64,000 nucleotides of DNA from Pasteurella multocida subsp. multocida OH4807 (GCA_000973525.1 CP004391.1:1760001-1824000), one strand, 5' to 3'; positions 9,749-19,145 are shown, counted from the first letter of the stretch. Translations and numbers: made by a program. Notes: generated by a model not told the origin, from the sequence alone.

Positions 9749-9919
9749 ATAAACACGCTTATTCACGCAGCATACGCATACTTTTGGAACTTTCTTAACT
9801 TTTTGGAGTCTAATTTTCAACCAATAGCAATATCCTATCGAAAGATTGGCTCTTATTGGATTTTATGCTATAAATACCTTGGCATTTTATATTTCATTAT
9901 TTTTTTAAGAAGGAAAGCG

Positions 9920-10765
9920 ATGAATAAAGAAACACAAACTATGATGTTGGTTCCACAAGGTAGTATCGAAGCCTATATTCGAGCTGCAAACGAATATCCA
10001 ATGCTTACCGCTGAGGAAGAAAAGGAATTAGCGGAGCGTTTGTATTATCAAGAAGATTTGGACGCAGCGAAAAAGCTGATTCTTTCCCATCTTCGCTTTG
10101 TTATTCATGTCGCACGTGGCTATTCAGGCTATGGGTTACCACAAGCTGATTTAATCCAAGAAGGTAACATAGGCTTGATGAAAGCAGTGAAACGTTTTAA
10201 CCCAGAGGTAGGAGTACGTTTAGTTTCATTTGCAGTACATTGGATCAAAGCCGAAATTCATGAATATGTCTTACGCAATTGGCGCATTGTTAAAGTAGCA
10301 ACCACCAAGGCGCAGCGCAAATTGTTTTTTAATCTACGTAAAACTAAACAGCGCTTAGGTTGGTTTAACGAAAATGAAGTGGAAATGGTAGCGAATGAGC
10401 TGGGTGTTTCGCCTGAAGATGTGATGGAAATGGAATCACGTATGACAGGCGCTGATGTGGCATTCGATTTACCAACAGATGACAGTGAAGAAACGTATTC
10501 ACCATCACTCTATCTAGAAGACAAAAGCTCTAATTTTGCAGCTGAGCTTGAAAATGAAAATTATGAAACTCAGGCAACGGAGCAATTAAGCGTCGCGCTT
10601 GAAGGACTGGATGCACGTAGTTTAGATATTATCAAAGCACGCTGGCTCGATGAAAATAAAGCCACTTTGCAAGATTTAGCCGCAAAATACAACATTTCTG
10701 CGGAACGTGTACGCCAGCTTGAGACCAATGCACTGAAGAAGCTCAAAAGTGCGGTCAATTTTTAA
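9920..10765 (+). CDS. rpoH: RNA polymerase heat-shock sigma factor RpoH (sigma-32)
   Basis: Sigma factor of 281 aa directing transcription of chaperone and protease genes. The ATG at 9920 ([20 protein letters not shown]) follows AGAAGGAAAGCG and aligns with other RpoH proteins; the open frame to 9740 is untranslated leader. Region 2 has [17 protein letters not shown] and [19 protein letters not shown]. The RpoH box [13 protein letters not shown] (about residue 132), specific to sigma-32, is intact. Region 4 ends with [18 protein letters not shown]. In E. coli the rpoH leader folds into a thermosensor; whether this one does cannot be read off directly. The last codons contain an uptake signal. 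Confidence 0.97.
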   Translation: MNKETQTMMLVPQGSIEAYIRAANEYPMLTAEEEKELAERLYYQEDLDAAKKLILSHLRFVIHVARGYSGYGLPQADLIQEGNIGLMKAVKRFNPEVGVRLVSFAVHWIKAEIHEYVLRNWRIVKVATTKAQRKLFFNLRKTKQRLGWFNENEVEMVANELGVSPEDVMEMESRMTGADVAFDLPTDDSEETYSPSLYLEDKSSNFAAELENENYETQATEQLSVALEGLDARSLDIIKARWLDENKATLQDLAAKYNISAERVRQLETNALKKLKSAVNF

Positions 10766-10786
10766 TAACATTTAATCTCAGTTCAA

Positions 10787-10815
10787 AAGCCAAAGCCATC
10801 CGCTTTGGCTTTTTA
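10787..10815 (+). terminator. Rho-independent terminator of rpoH
   Basis: AAGCCAAAGC and GCTTTGGCTT form a 10-bp stem with a 5-nt loop, followed by TTTATTC, 21 bp after the rpoH stop. Confidence 0.85.
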
Positions 10816-10831
10816 TTCTCCGATGTCAAAG

Positions 10832-10849
10832 TGTAAATATTCCCTTACA
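10832..10849 (+). promoter_or_regulatory. TyrR-like box 1, distal, upstream of tyrP
   Basis: TGTAAA-TATTCC-CTTACA matches the TyrR box consensus TGTAAAN6TTTACA at 11 of 12 specified bases. It lies 152 bp before the tyrP start codon. Confidence 0.6.
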
Positions 10850-10886
10850 AAAAATCACACTCTTCGTTTTGAATGATCGCTAACTC

Positions 10887-10927
10887 AGAATAAAACTGGC
10901 TTTATTCTGCCTATGTTGCTAACATAG
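10887..10927. repeat. Two consecutive hairpins between the TyrR-like boxes
   Basis: AGAATAAA-actggc-TTTATTCT (10887-10908) and CTATGTT-gct-AACATAG (10911-10927) are perfect inverted repeats lying in tandem. They may form a transcript structure or protein sites in the tyrP control region. Confidence 0.5.
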
Positions 10928-10947
10928 CCGCATATTTACACAACAAG

Positions 10948-10965
10948 TGTAATCAAATATTTACA
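10948..10965 (+). promoter_or_regulatory. TyrR-like box 2, proximal, upstream of tyrP
   Basis: TGTAAT-CAAATA-TTTACA matches TGTAAAN6TTTACA at 11 of 12 specified bases and lies 35 bp before the tyrP start. E. coli tyrP is likewise controlled by a pair of TyrR boxes, although there they are adjacent. Confidence 0.65.
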
Positions 10966-11000
10966 TTTTATATTTCATTTAATTTTACAAGGAAAAGATT

Positions 11001-12215
11001 GTGAATAAAACCGCTGGCAGTACGCTGCTTGTCTCTGGCACGATGATTGGTGCAGGTATGCTTGCGATGCCACTCACGTCTGCAGGCATCGGCTTTACTT
11101 TTACATTAATATTATTGATTGCATTGTGGGCATTACTCACTTGTACCGCACTTTTATTTGTCGAAGTCTATCAAACTGCAGATTCCGATGCGGGTATCGG
11201 TACACTAGCAGCCCAATATTTTGGCCGTACTGGGCGCATTATTGCCACAACGGTATTATTGGTATTCCTGTATGCGTTATTATCCGCTTACATTACTGGT
11301 GGCGGATCTATTCTCGCGTCCAGTTTACCTACCATTGTCGATGATAACACCACTTCTAAAGTCGCGATTGGCTTATTCACGTTATTTTTCGGTGCGTTCA
11401 TTATTATTGGTACAAGAAGTGTTGATGGTATCAACCGTATCCTCTTTTTTATTATGTTAGCGACTTTTCTCTTTGTATTATTCTTGATGTTGCCTAACAT
11501 CACAGTGACAAACCTGATGGCAATGCCGATTGATACTGCCCTGTTACTTTCCGCGAGTCCAGTTTTCTTTACTTCCTTTGGTTTCCATGGCTCAATTCCG
11601 AGTTTAAACCATTATTTACAAGGCAATGTAAAAGCGCTTCGTTTCGCAATCTTAACGGGGTCAACCATCACATTAGTCTTTTACATTGTGTGGCAACTCT
11701 CAACTCATGGAGTATTAAGTCAAACACTTTTCTTGCAGATTTTACAGCAAGATCCGACATTAAATGGATTAGTCAACGCCAGTTTACAAATCACAGGTAG
11801 CCCTATGCTAGCACAAGCAGTCAAAATATTTTCTGCACTAGCCTTAATCACCTCATTTTTAGGCGTTGCACTGGGTTTATTTGAATGTATTGAGGACTTA
11901 TTAAAGCGTTCTTTTACCCTTTCAATCGGACGTATTAGTCTCGGTTTATTAACTTTCTTACCCCCATTATTGTTTGCCTTTTTCTATCCACAAGGGTTCG
12001 TTTTGGCATTAAGTTATGCGGGTCAAATGTTTGCTTTCTATGCGGTTGTTTTACCTGTTGCATTAGTCTGGAAAGCGCGTCAAATCCACCCAAACTTGCC
12101 TTACCGTGTCATTGGAGGCACTCCGATGTTAGGGCTTGTTTTACTACTGGGCGTGGCGATCACCCTGATCCCTTTTATTACACGTGCGGGTTATTTACCA
12201 CAAGTAATTGGCTAA
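11001..12215 (+). CDS. tyrP: Tyrosine-specific transport protein TyrP (aromatic amino acid permease)
   Basis: Inner-membrane aromatic amino acid:H+ symporter of the HAAAP family, 404 aa with about 11 helices. The family opening is present: GSTLLVSGTMIGAGMLAMPL. FTSFGFHGSIPSLNHYLQGN is the conserved central loop of TyrP, Mtr and TnaB. GTG start after ACAAGGAAAAGATT. Tyrosine is favoured over tryptophan from overall resemblance to TyrP and from the TyrR-like boxes upstream. It may cover some tryptophan uptake, since the paralogous tnaB in this window is disrupted. Confidence 0.9.
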   Translation: MNKTAGSTLLVSGTMIGAGMLAMPLTSAGIGFTFTLILLIALWALLTCTALLFVEVYQTADSDAGIGTLAAQYFGRTGRIIATTVLLVFLYALLSAYITGGGSILASSLPTIVDDNTTSKVAIGLFTLFFGAFIIIGTRSVDGINRILFFIMLATFLFVLFLMLPNITVTNLMAMPIDTALLLSASPVFFTSFGFHGSIPSLNHYLQGNVKALRFAILTGSTITLVFYIVWQLSTHGVLSQTLFLQILQQDPTLNGLVNASLQITGSPMLAQAVKIFSALALITSFLGVALGLFECIEDLLKRSFTLSIGRISLGLLTFLPPLLFAFFYPQGFVLALSYAGQMFAFYAVVLPVALVWKARQIHPNLPYRVIGGTPMLGLVLLLGVAITLIPFITRAGYLPQVIG

Positions 12216-12299
12216 CAAAAATCGAATAATGTTTGCAATTACATGAGATAACGCTTGGTATCAGACAACTGTCATTAATAGGAAATAATAGGAAAAGAC

Positions 12300-12914
12300 A
12301 TGAGAATAACCACACATCTAAAACAGGGATTATACAGCGCTGCACTACTGGGTTCAGCGAGCGTATTAGCCAACCCCACTGTCTATGTTGAACCACCATC
12401 GATTGAAAATGTAATGGGCGCAAGTTCTTACGTTTCTTATATGTATCGAACAGAAGCATTACGCAATCACTGGATAGGTCATCCTGATCGATTCTTTCTT
12501 CGTTTATCAAGCATTGACACATTTGGAGAGACACGCAGTGCACTGATTGCGACATTATTAAATCAATCTTACTCGATTGAGCACATCACGACACATTGCC
12601 AAACAAAAGAAACAACGATCAAAACAAAAACGGTTTACGATGCCACTGGTAGAAAGATTGAATCAACTAACCAACCCACTCAATTAGGTCGCCCAATTCC
12701 AGATAGCAAGATTGCCGAAGCTATTTTAGCCATATGTGATGCGTTAGCAATTATCCCAGCCAATCCGAATGTACATGCTGATAAAATGGAAGCATCGATT
12801 CCGTTTATGAAAGTAATTAATGAGCATGTTCGAGCTCAAGGCACGGTACCCCGCGCAATCACAGTGGACAACATCGACGGTTATTTTAAAACACAGCTCA
12901 CTAGTAAAAAATAA
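12300..12914 (+). CDS. Exported protein of unknown function
   Basis: I do not recognise a family. The 204-aa protein starts MRITTHLKQGLYSAALLGSA, a probable Sec signal with cleavage after about residue 24 (VLA-NP), so it is likely periplasmic or secreted. The mature part is soluble, with two Cys (in THCQTKE and AICDAL) that could form a disulfide. There are no repeats or membrane helices. Gene stands alone, 84 bp after tyrP, preceded by AGGAAATAATAGGAAAAGAC. A strong inverted repeat follows the stop. Confidence 0.75.
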   Translation: MRITTHLKQGLYSAALLGSASVLANPTVYVEPPSIENVMGASSYVSYMYRTEALRNHWIGHPDRFFLRLSSIDTFGETRSALIATLLNQSYSIEHITTHCQTKETTIKTKTVYDATGRKIESTNQPTQLGRPIPDSKIAEAILAICDALAIIPANPNVHADKMEASIPFMKVINEHVRAQGTVPRAITVDNIDGYFKTQLTSKK

Positions 12915-12925
12915 TCCCTAAAAAT

Positions 12926-12947
12926 CAGGGAGCCTAATAGCTCCCTG
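12926..12947. terminator. Inverted repeat between the exported-protein gene and yheS
   Basis: CAGGGAGC-ctaata-GCTCCCTG is a perfect 8-bp stem between convergent genes. No clean T-run follows on either strand, so termination efficiency is uncertain. Confidence 0.55.
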
Positions 12948-12983
12948 ACTCCCTACACCCTACATTTTCAATACAATCAGCGT

Positions 12984-14909
12984 TTATTCCGCCAGTAACG
13001 CCTCTAACGCTTCTTGACAGGCTAACCATTCCATCTCAACCTCCTCTAACTGCTTCTTAGCTTTTACTTGGTCAGCTAGAAGTGCGGTCAATTTTTCTTT
13101 ATTTTCAGCAAGGTAAATAGCACTATCACTTAATTGCGTTTCAACAGCAGCAAGCTGGCTCGATAGCTTATCCATTTGCACTTCAAATCGCTGTAATGTT
13201 TTACGTAATGGTGCCGTCTGTTGACGTAGCTCCGCCTCTCGGCGCTTTTGCTCTTTGCGGTTCGCACTGCTGTTAATATTCTCCTGCACTATTCTGCCAT
13301 CATCTTTCGACTCAGGTGCACGGTTTAATTCGTTCAGCCATTTTTGATAGTCGTCTAAGTCGCCTGAAAATTGCTCGACTTTTTTGTCGTGGACTAAATA
13401 AAATTCTTCCACGGTATTACGTAGTAAATGGCGATCGTGCGACACCACAACCAACGACCCTTGATAGTCCACCAGCGCCTCGGTTAAGGCTTGACGCATA
13501 TCTAAATCCAAATGGTTGGTTGGCTCATCGAGTAGCAATAAATTGGGGCGTTGCCATACAATTAACGCCAACACCAAACGGGCTTTTTCGCCACCTGAAA
13601 AAGATTTCACCGCCTCATTCACTTTATCGCCTTTAAACGCAAAACCGCCGAGGTAATCGCGCAGTTGTTGCTCCGTATGTTGTGGGGCTAATTTTTGTAA
13701 ATGCCACAATGGGCTTTCATCTGCACGTAAGGTATCTAATTGATGCTGGGCAAAATAGCCAAGTTGCACACCTTTGGCTAACTGCATCGTGCCTGATAAG
13801 GCGGGCAATTCTCCAGCTAATAATTTAATTAAAGTTGATTTACCCGCACCATTTTTACCCAATAAGCCAATGCGTGAGCCAGGTACTAAGTTCAATTTAA
13901 TTTTTTCTAAAATTTCCACCGCATTTTGCCCGTCTGCACTTGGATAGCCAGCACTGACCTGTTCCATAGAAAGCAATGGATTGGGCAAGGCAAGCGGTTC
14001 ACGAAACTCAAAATGAAACGGATTATCCACATAAGCAGGGGCAATCAGCTCCATACGTTCAAGGGCTTTGACGCGGCTTTGTGCTTGTTTCGCTTTACTT
14101 GCTTTTGCTTTAAAACGATCAATATATTTTTGTAAGTGCGCAACTTTTTGTTGCTGTTGACGATAAAGTGCGGTTTGTTGTGCTAATTTTGTCGCACGTT
14201 GTACTTCAAACGAAGAATAATCACCCGTATATTCATTCAGCTTTTGATTTTCGATATGCAAAATCTTATTCACTATCGGATCAAGAAAATCGCGGTCGTG
14301 AGAAATCAGCACCAATGTGCCTTTATATTGCACTAACCAACGCTCAAGCCACATTACCGTGTCTAAATCTAAGTGGTTTGTCGGTTCGTCCAATAACAAT
14401 AAATCAGACGGACAAAGCAAGGCTTGTGCTAAGTTCAAACGCATACGCCATCCCCCCGAAAACGACTTCACAGGCTGTTGCAGCTCTGCTTGGCTAAAGC
14501 CCAAACCATGCAACAACGCAGCTGCACGCGCCTGAATTGTCCATGCATCAATCGCATCTAATTGTGCGTGAATATGGGCAATCTCATGTCCATTTCCTTG
14601 CTCATTCGCTCTCATGAGTGCCTGTTGTAGACGGCAGTATTCGCGGTCTCCCTCAATCACATAATCTAAAGCTGATGTCGATAATGCGGGGGTTTCTTGG
14701 TTAACCCAAGCGATAGCCCAATTAGATGGGAAACTGACTTCTCCCGCCTCTGCACTAATTTCTTGTTTCAATAACGCCAATAAAGAGGATTTACCACAAC
14801 CATTCTTGCCCACTAAGCCCACTTTTTGTCCAGGGTTAATCGCGGCAGACGTGCTATCGAGCAAAATAGATTGCCCACGTTTTAAGGTTAAATTTGTGAA
14901 AAAAAGCAT
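12984..14909 (-). CDS. yheS: ABC-F family ATPase YheS
   Basis: Soluble protein of 641 aa with two ABC ATPase domains in one chain and no membrane segments, the ABC-F arrangement that acts on the ribosome. Domain 1: Walker A GKNGCGKSS (about 36-44), signature SGGWRMR, Walker B LLLLDEPTNHLDL. Domain 2: GKNGAGKST (about 350), SGGEKARL, LLLLDEPTNHLDL. The linker (about 240-290, RFKAKASKAKQAQSR) resembles the P-site tRNA interaction motif. A C-terminal coiled coil (about 555-640) is rich in K, E and Q. Length and tail fit YheS rather than EttA or Uup. Confidence 0.9.
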   Translation of the reverse strand: MLFFTNLTLKRGQSILLDSTSAAINPGQKVGLVGKNGCGKSSLLALLKQEISAEAGEVSFPSNWAIAWVNQETPALSTSALDYVIEGDREYCRLQQALMRANEQGNGHEIAHIHAQLDAIDAWTIQARAAALLHGLGFSQAELQQPVKSFSGGWRMRLNLAQALLCPSDLLLLDEPTNHLDLDTVMWLERWLVQYKGTLVLISHDRDFLDPIVNKILHIENQKLNEYTGDYSSFEVQRATKLAQQTALYRQQQQKVAHLQKYIDRFKAKASKAKQAQSRVKALERMELIAPAYVDNPFHFEFREPLALPNPLLSMEQVSAGYPSADGQNAVEILEKIKLNLVPGSRIGLLGKNGAGKSTLIKLLAGELPALSGTMQLAKGVQLGYFAQHQLDTLRADESPLWHLQKLAPQHTEQQLRDYLGGFAFKGDKVNEAVKSFSGGEKARLVLALIVWQRPNLLLLDEPTNHLDLDMRQALTEALVDYQGSLVVVSHDRHLLRNTVEEFYLVHDKKVEQFSGDLDDYQKWLNELNRAPESKDDGRIVQENINSSANRKEQKRREAELRQQTAPLRKTLQRFEVQMDKLSSQLAAVETQLSDSAIYLAENKEKLTALLADQVKAKKQLEEVEMEWLACQEALEALLAE

Positions 14910-14981
14910 GGCTTCTCAGTAGGTCTCGTTCAACTTTTATTATAGAATGGGGTATTTTCTACTTTTTTATCGGAGTTGCCA

Positions 14982-15599
14982 ATGTTTGATTCACTGATCG
15001 TACAGTTTGTGGTGTTATGGGCGGTCATCGATCCTATCGGTTCGGTCCCTGTTTATCTCACAAAAACCGTTGGATTATCGATTGAAGACAGACGCAAAAT
15101 TGCGCTAAAAGCGGTGGTCATTGCAACAGGAATCTTAATGTTCTTCTTGGTCTTAGGTCAGGGATTACTGGAAGCAATGCAAATTCCGCTTACGGCTTTC
15201 CAAATTGCAGGAGGATTAGTCCTCTTATTGTTTGCTTTAACCATGATTTTTGGAGAAGGCAAACCAGAAAATGAAATGCGAATGTCTTCCAGTCTCAGTG
15301 AATTGGCAGTCTATCCACTCGCAGTTCCTTCTATTGCTTCGCCTGGCGCGATGATGGCTATCGTCTTATTGACAGATAATCATCGTTTTAGTTTTTTTGA
15401 TCAAGCGATCACGACAGTAATTATGCTTTCCATTTTATTGATTACTTATTTATTATTTTTAATGGCGAATCGGATTCAACGCTTAATTGGCAATACGGGC
15501 GCTGCGGTGATCAGCCGAGTAATGGGGTTAATTCTTGCTGCGGTAGCGATTAATAATATGTTAGTCGGTATCCGTGACTTTTTTACCCAAGTCGTCTAA
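14982..15599 (+). CDS. MarC/YhgN family inner-membrane protein
   Basis: Six-helix membrane protein (205 aa) of the MarC family, function unknown; MarC itself is no longer considered a resistance determinant. Family features are visible: VLWAVIDPIGSVPVYL near the N-terminus and YPLAVPSIASPGAMMAIVLL at about residue 110. The frame includes TTG at 14976, but ATG at 14982 follows CGGAG at suitable spacing and is preferred. Divergent from yheS by 72 bp. Confidence 0.85.
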   Translation: MFDSLIVQFVVLWAVIDPIGSVPVYLTKTVGLSIEDRRKIALKAVVIATGILMFFLVLGQGLLEAMQIPLTAFQIAGGLVLLLFALTMIFGEGKPENEMRMSSSLSELAVYPLAVPSIASPGAMMAIVLLTDNHRFSFFDQAITTVIMLSILLITYLLFLMANRIQRLIGNTGAAVISRVMGLILAAVAINNMLVGIRDFFTQVV

Positions 15600-15638
15600 C
15601 AACAGTTTTGTTTGTGCACCAATCTTCGGAGTAAAACA

Positions 15639-15670
15639 AAAAGGCTATCTTTCCAGATAGCCTTTTCTTT
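15639..15670. terminator. Bidirectional terminator between marC-type gene and TRAP genes
   Basis: AAAAGGCTATCT-ttcc-AGATAGCCTTTT is a perfect 12-bp stem flanked by A-rich and T-rich runs. It serves the convergent genes on both sides. Confidence 0.88.
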
Positions 15671-15685
15671 TCGTATACATCCCAA

Positions 15686-17656
15686 TTAAGATTTTCGTAA
15701 ATTCAACCAAGCGACAATGGCAACTAACCCGATTCCTATCGCATCTGTCATCAACTCAGGGATAATTAACATGAATGACCCCGCAGCTAAAATAACACGT
15801 TGCCATATAGGTATACTCTGCTTAAAAAAACCTTCCGTTGCTGCGGATAGTCCCAACACACCAATTGTCGAAGACACTAATACACTGATAATATCGAGAA
15901 AAGCTGGCAACGGGAACGTTTTGGCAGTCACCGTCACACTGCTTACATCAATCATCAACATCGTTGGGTTGTACACAAACATGAAAGGAACAATAAAACC
16001 CGCCAGCGCCAAACGCAATGATTGCCATCCAGTCTTCATCGGATCACCTTGAGCAATGCCTGCCCCAGCAAATGCTGCTAATGCAACAGGTGGCGTAATA
16101 TTCGCAAAAATACCAAAATAGAACACAAACATATGTGCAACTAATACGGGAACATCAAACGTTGCTAATGCCGGTGCTGCCATCGTTGCGGTGATAATAT
16201 AGGCTGGAATAGACGGTAATCCCATACCTAAAATCATCGAAGCTAACATGGTGAGAAATAATGTTAAGAATAATGAGCCTGCGCCTAAAGTAACGATAGA
16301 AGAAGTAATCACCATGCCAAAACTGGTTAAATTAACAACCCCAATCACAATCCCGACGACTGCACAAGCCGCCATCACCGAAAGGGATTGTTTCGCTCCA
16401 TCCTCCAAAGCAGCAATAATCTCTTTCACTCCCATACGTGTTTCTCGACGTAATTGGCTGACTAACACCGTAATACCGATAGTATAAGCGGCTGCATAGC
16501 CAATCGGCACAGATTCAATTAAAAACCACACTAATGCAACAATCGGTAACAACATATGCCCACGCGCACGCATAATGGCTTTAAATTGTGGTAATTGATC
16601 TTTAGACAATCCTCTTAAATTTTGTTTTCCTGCACGAAAATGCACTTGAGCAATCACACCAAGATAATACAACACTGCTGGGAAAAGTGCGGCTAAGGCG
16701 ATAGTGCCATAGCTCACGCCAGTGGTTTCCGCCATAATAAAGGCACTCGCGCCCATAATTGGCGGTAAAATTTGTCCACCTACAGATGCACTTGCCTCAA
16801 CCGCCCCCGCAAAATTACGGTGATAACCAATTTTTTTCATTAAAGGAATCGTAAATGCCCCTGTACTGACGACATTCGCTACAGCTGCGCCGTTGATACT
16901 GCCCATAAATCCACTTGAAATTACGGCAACTTTGGCGGGGCCTCCTTGTTTATCTCCCGCAATCGCTAAGGCAATATCATTAAATAGCTGTCCCATACCC
17001 GATTTTGCTAAAAATGCACCAAACAAAATAAACAAGAAAATGAACGTGACCGATGCACCAATTGCAGAAGAATACAATCCTTCTGTTTTTAAGTACAACT
17101 GCCCAAAAATATCACCAATATCATAAGGACGAGTTAATAAACGATCTGGCATAAAATCCATTGAACTGATAAAGGGATAGGTCAGAAAGACAAGGGCAAA
17201 TAACACTAAAATCAATCCTGTCACCCGACGGGTCACTTCCAACACGGCTGCTACCGTTAAGATCGCGACTATAATATCTGTGGTATTTGGAATCCCACCA
17301 CGAATCGTCATAATGTCATTATATTGATGGATTAAATAGCCCATTCCAGCGAATGCAATGGCGATCCAGATCCAGTCATACCATGCGGCACTTCCTTGAC
17401 GGCTTTTTTGGCTAGCAGGATAAATCAGAAAAATCAGTATCGCACCAACACCAACATGGATTGCGCGTTGTAATAAGGTTGGCAAAGGATAAAACGTAAT
17501 ATAGAGGTGAAATAAAGAATAAAAAACAGCAATCAGGGTAATGAGCCATTGATGAAAACGGTGAGTAGATTGACGTGTCACCGATTCACGATCATATTTT
17601 TCGAGAATGTCTTGTTCGCGGCGACCGATACTCGTGGTATCTAGTTTGTCAGTCAT
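15686..17656 (-). CDS. TRAP transporter fused permease (4TM/12TM, DctQM type)
   Basis: Large inner-membrane permease of 656 aa in which the small (4TM) and large (12TM) TRAP subunits are fused, as is standard for TAXI-type TRAP systems. Conserved large-subunit segments include GFMGSINGAAVANVVSTGAF, GGQILPPIMGASAFIMAE and LGMGLPSIPAYIITA. The N-terminus (about 1-130) is a cytoplasmic tail followed by four helices. The start overlaps the DUF1850 gene by 8 nt, and the receptor gene lies upstream, giving a receptor-DUF1850-permease operon. Substrate not deducible; TAXI systems with known cargo take up glutamate or 2-oxoglutarate. Confidence 0.93.
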   Translation of the reverse strand: MTDKLDTTSIGRREQDILEKYDRESVTRQSTHRFHQWLITLIAVFYSLFHLYITFYPLPTLLQRAIHVGVGAILIFLIYPASQKSRQGSAAWYDWIWIAIAFAGMGYLIHQYNDIMTIRGGIPNTTDIIVAILTVAAVLEVTRRVTGLILVLFALVFLTYPFISSMDFMPDRLLTRPYDIGDIFGQLYLKTEGLYSSAIGASVTFIFLFILFGAFLAKSGMGQLFNDIALAIAGDKQGGPAKVAVISSGFMGSINGAAVANVVSTGAFTIPLMKKIGYHRNFAGAVEASASVGGQILPPIMGASAFIMAETTGVSYGTIALAALFPAVLYYLGVIAQVHFRAGKQNLRGLSKDQLPQFKAIMRARGHMLLPIVALVWFLIESVPIGYAAAYTIGITVLVSQLRRETRMGVKEIIAALEDGAKQSLSVMAACAVVGIVIGVVNLTSFGMVITSSIVTLGAGSLFLTLFLTMLASMILGMGLPSIPAYIITATMAAPALATFDVPVLVAHMFVFYFGIFANITPPVALAAFAGAGIAQGDPMKTGWQSLRLALAGFIVPFMFVYNPTMLMIDVSSVTVTAKTFPLPAFLDIISVLVSSTIGVLGLSAATEGFFKQSIPIWQRVILAAGSFMLIIPELMTDAIGIGLVAIVAWLNLRKS

Positions 17657-18119
17657 AGCATGAACTCCCTAATAAATAAACGAGAAGCAAAGATTGGGCA
17701 GGTCTTATCGTGATCATAGAATAATCTGGAGCAGTTTGATAAATAGGGATGTCCCCCTTTTCACTCTTTATCACGCCTTCCATACGACGAGATACCACCC
17801 AATTTAACTCATGAAAATAAATATCTTGTTTATAGCCTACATACCCTGCAGGCACATTTACCGGTTCAGCGAAGGAGGGCGTACCTGCACCAAACGTTTG
17901 TAACCAAGTTTGGTGAAGCAATATACGCTTCCCATCATGACGATAATGCTCTTGCCATAATTGGTGTTCAACGGAGTGACGCCACTGTAAACTAAACGCT
18001 GTTGTGCGTAGATAACAAGCCTGTTGCTCTGTTTGAATCACCAAATACGTGATTGGAAGTAATCCAGTAAGCAGGCCAAGGCACACCAGCACACAAGCAT
18101 ACTTACTGAACCGCTTCAT
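17649..18119 (-). CDS. DUF1850 protein associated with TAXI-TRAP transporter
   Basis: A 156-aa protein with one N-terminal hydrophobic segment (about 8-30), probably a signal anchor, and an exported domain. Family marks: WRHSVEHQLWQEHY (about 46-59) and TFGAGTPSF (about 75-83), both characteristic of DUF1850. These proteins occur almost only beside TAXI-TRAP genes, so a role in transporter function is inferred; the biochemical activity is unknown. It sits 9 bp after the receptor gene and overlaps the permease start by 8 nt. Confidence 0.82.
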   Translation of the reverse strand: MKRFSKYACVLVCLGLLTGLLPITYLVIQTEQQACYLRTTAFSLQWRHSVEHQLWQEHYRHDGKRILLHQTWLQTFGAGTPSFAEPVNVPAGYVGYKQDIYFHELNWVVSRRMEGVIKSEKGDIPIYQTAPDYSMITIRPAQSLLLVYLLGSSCYD

Positions 18120-18128
18120 GATTATCCG

Positions 18129-19145
18129 CTATTGCTTCTTAGTCACTTCGTCATAATATTGCTTCGCACCTGGGTGTAATGGTGCAACAGTACCTTGTAC
18201 CGCGCCTTCTAAGCTGACCGCTTTCGCTGCCTGATGTGCAGTTTGTAATTGTGGTAAACTTTCAAAGAACGTTTTGGTCAGCAAATAGACATCGGCATCA
18301 CTGAGATCTTTACGCACAACGAGCGCATTTTTGATTGCAGCGGTTGGAATAGGTTGTTCGTTCCCATAGGTATTGGCTGGAATTTCCATAGCATTAAAAT
18401 ATGGTTTCTCTTGCGCCAGTTTTTGTACGCCTTCAATAGGAATCGCCACTAACTGCAAATCAAAGCTTTGTTGTAACTCCAGTAAGGAAGAGTTTGGTAA
18501 GCCACTGGTTAAGAACGCTGCATCAATTGAACCCGCTTTCAACGCATCTGCAGCCTCCGCATAACCTAAGTAATCCACTTTAATATCGTTGTAAGTAATG
18601 CCAAATCCAGCAAGCAAATTACGTGCATTGACTTCTACACCAGAGTTTTGTGCCCCTGTCGCCACGCGTTTACCTTTTAAATCTGTGATCGTTTGAATGC
18701 CAGCACGTTTTGATGTCACAATCTGCACATAGTTGGGATATAACGCCGCCATTTGGCTCACATTGTCTAATTTCGCAGGAAAACTGCCTGTACCATTCAA
18801 CGCATCATTTAACGCATCACTCATCACAAACGCCATTTCAACTTTTTTCTGTGCAAGAAGATTCAAGTTCTCTACTGAGGCGCCTGTTGTTTGCGTTTTT
18901 GAATTGGTTTGTAAGGTTTTACTATAAATATCAGATAAAGTCGTCGCAATAATATTATAAGGACCTGAGGCTCCCCCTGTAGCGATGGTGACAAATTTGC
19001 TTTTTACTGTAGCAGGGGTTTCTGTCACAGTGGCAGGAGTATTCGTCGATTGGGCGGACTCTTTTTTCTTCTCATCACAACCAGAGAGAGAAAGGGCAAA
19101 TAACGTGGTTGCGGCAACGGTGAGGGTAAGTTTCATCTTTTTCAT
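18129..19145 (-). CDS. TAXI family TRAP transporter solute receptor (lipoprotein)
   Basis: Extracytoplasmic receptor of 338 aa. The N-terminus MKKMKLTLTVAATTLFALSL ends in a lipobox LSGC (Cys at about 23), so it is probably membrane-tethered rather than free in the periplasm, which is less usual for TAXI receptors. A Thr/Pro/Ala/Lys-rich linker follows (about 24-48). The fold signature FVTIATGGASGPYNIIATTL (about 51-70) and VATGAQNSGVEVNARNLL identify the TAXI family. First gene of the three-gene TRAP operon; a PurR-type palindrome lies 72 bp upstream of its ATG. Confidence 0.92.
   Translation of the reverse strand: MKKMKLTLTVAATTLFALSLSGCDEKKKESAQSTNTPATVTETPATVKSKFVTIATGGASGPYNIIATTLSDIYSKTLQTNSKTQTTGASVENLNLLAQKKVEMAFVMSDALNDALNGTGSFPAKLDNVSQMAALYPNYVQIVTSKRAGIQTITDLKGKRVATGAQNSGVEVNARNLLAGFGITYNDIKVDYLGYAEAADALKAGSIDAAFLTSGLPNSSLLELQQSFDLQLVAIPIEGVQKLAQEKPYFNAMEIPANTYGNEQPIPTAAIKNALVVRKDLSDADVYLLTKTFFESLPQLQTAHQAAKAVSLEGAVQGTVAPLHPGAKQYYDEVTKKQ

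Noticed and set aside
9740..9919. N-terminal extension of rpoH
   Set aside because: The extension has no similarity to sigma factors and precedes a good RBS and the family-consistent ATG at 9920.
13316..13636. Plus-strand reading frame of 106 codons opposite yheS
   Set aside because: It lies entirely antisense to a well-supported ABC-F gene, with no RBS and no recognisable product.
15717..17126. Several plus-strand frames opposite the TRAP permease gene
   Set aside because: Antisense shadows of a highly conserved membrane protein gene; their composition is that of reverse-read hydrophobic codons.
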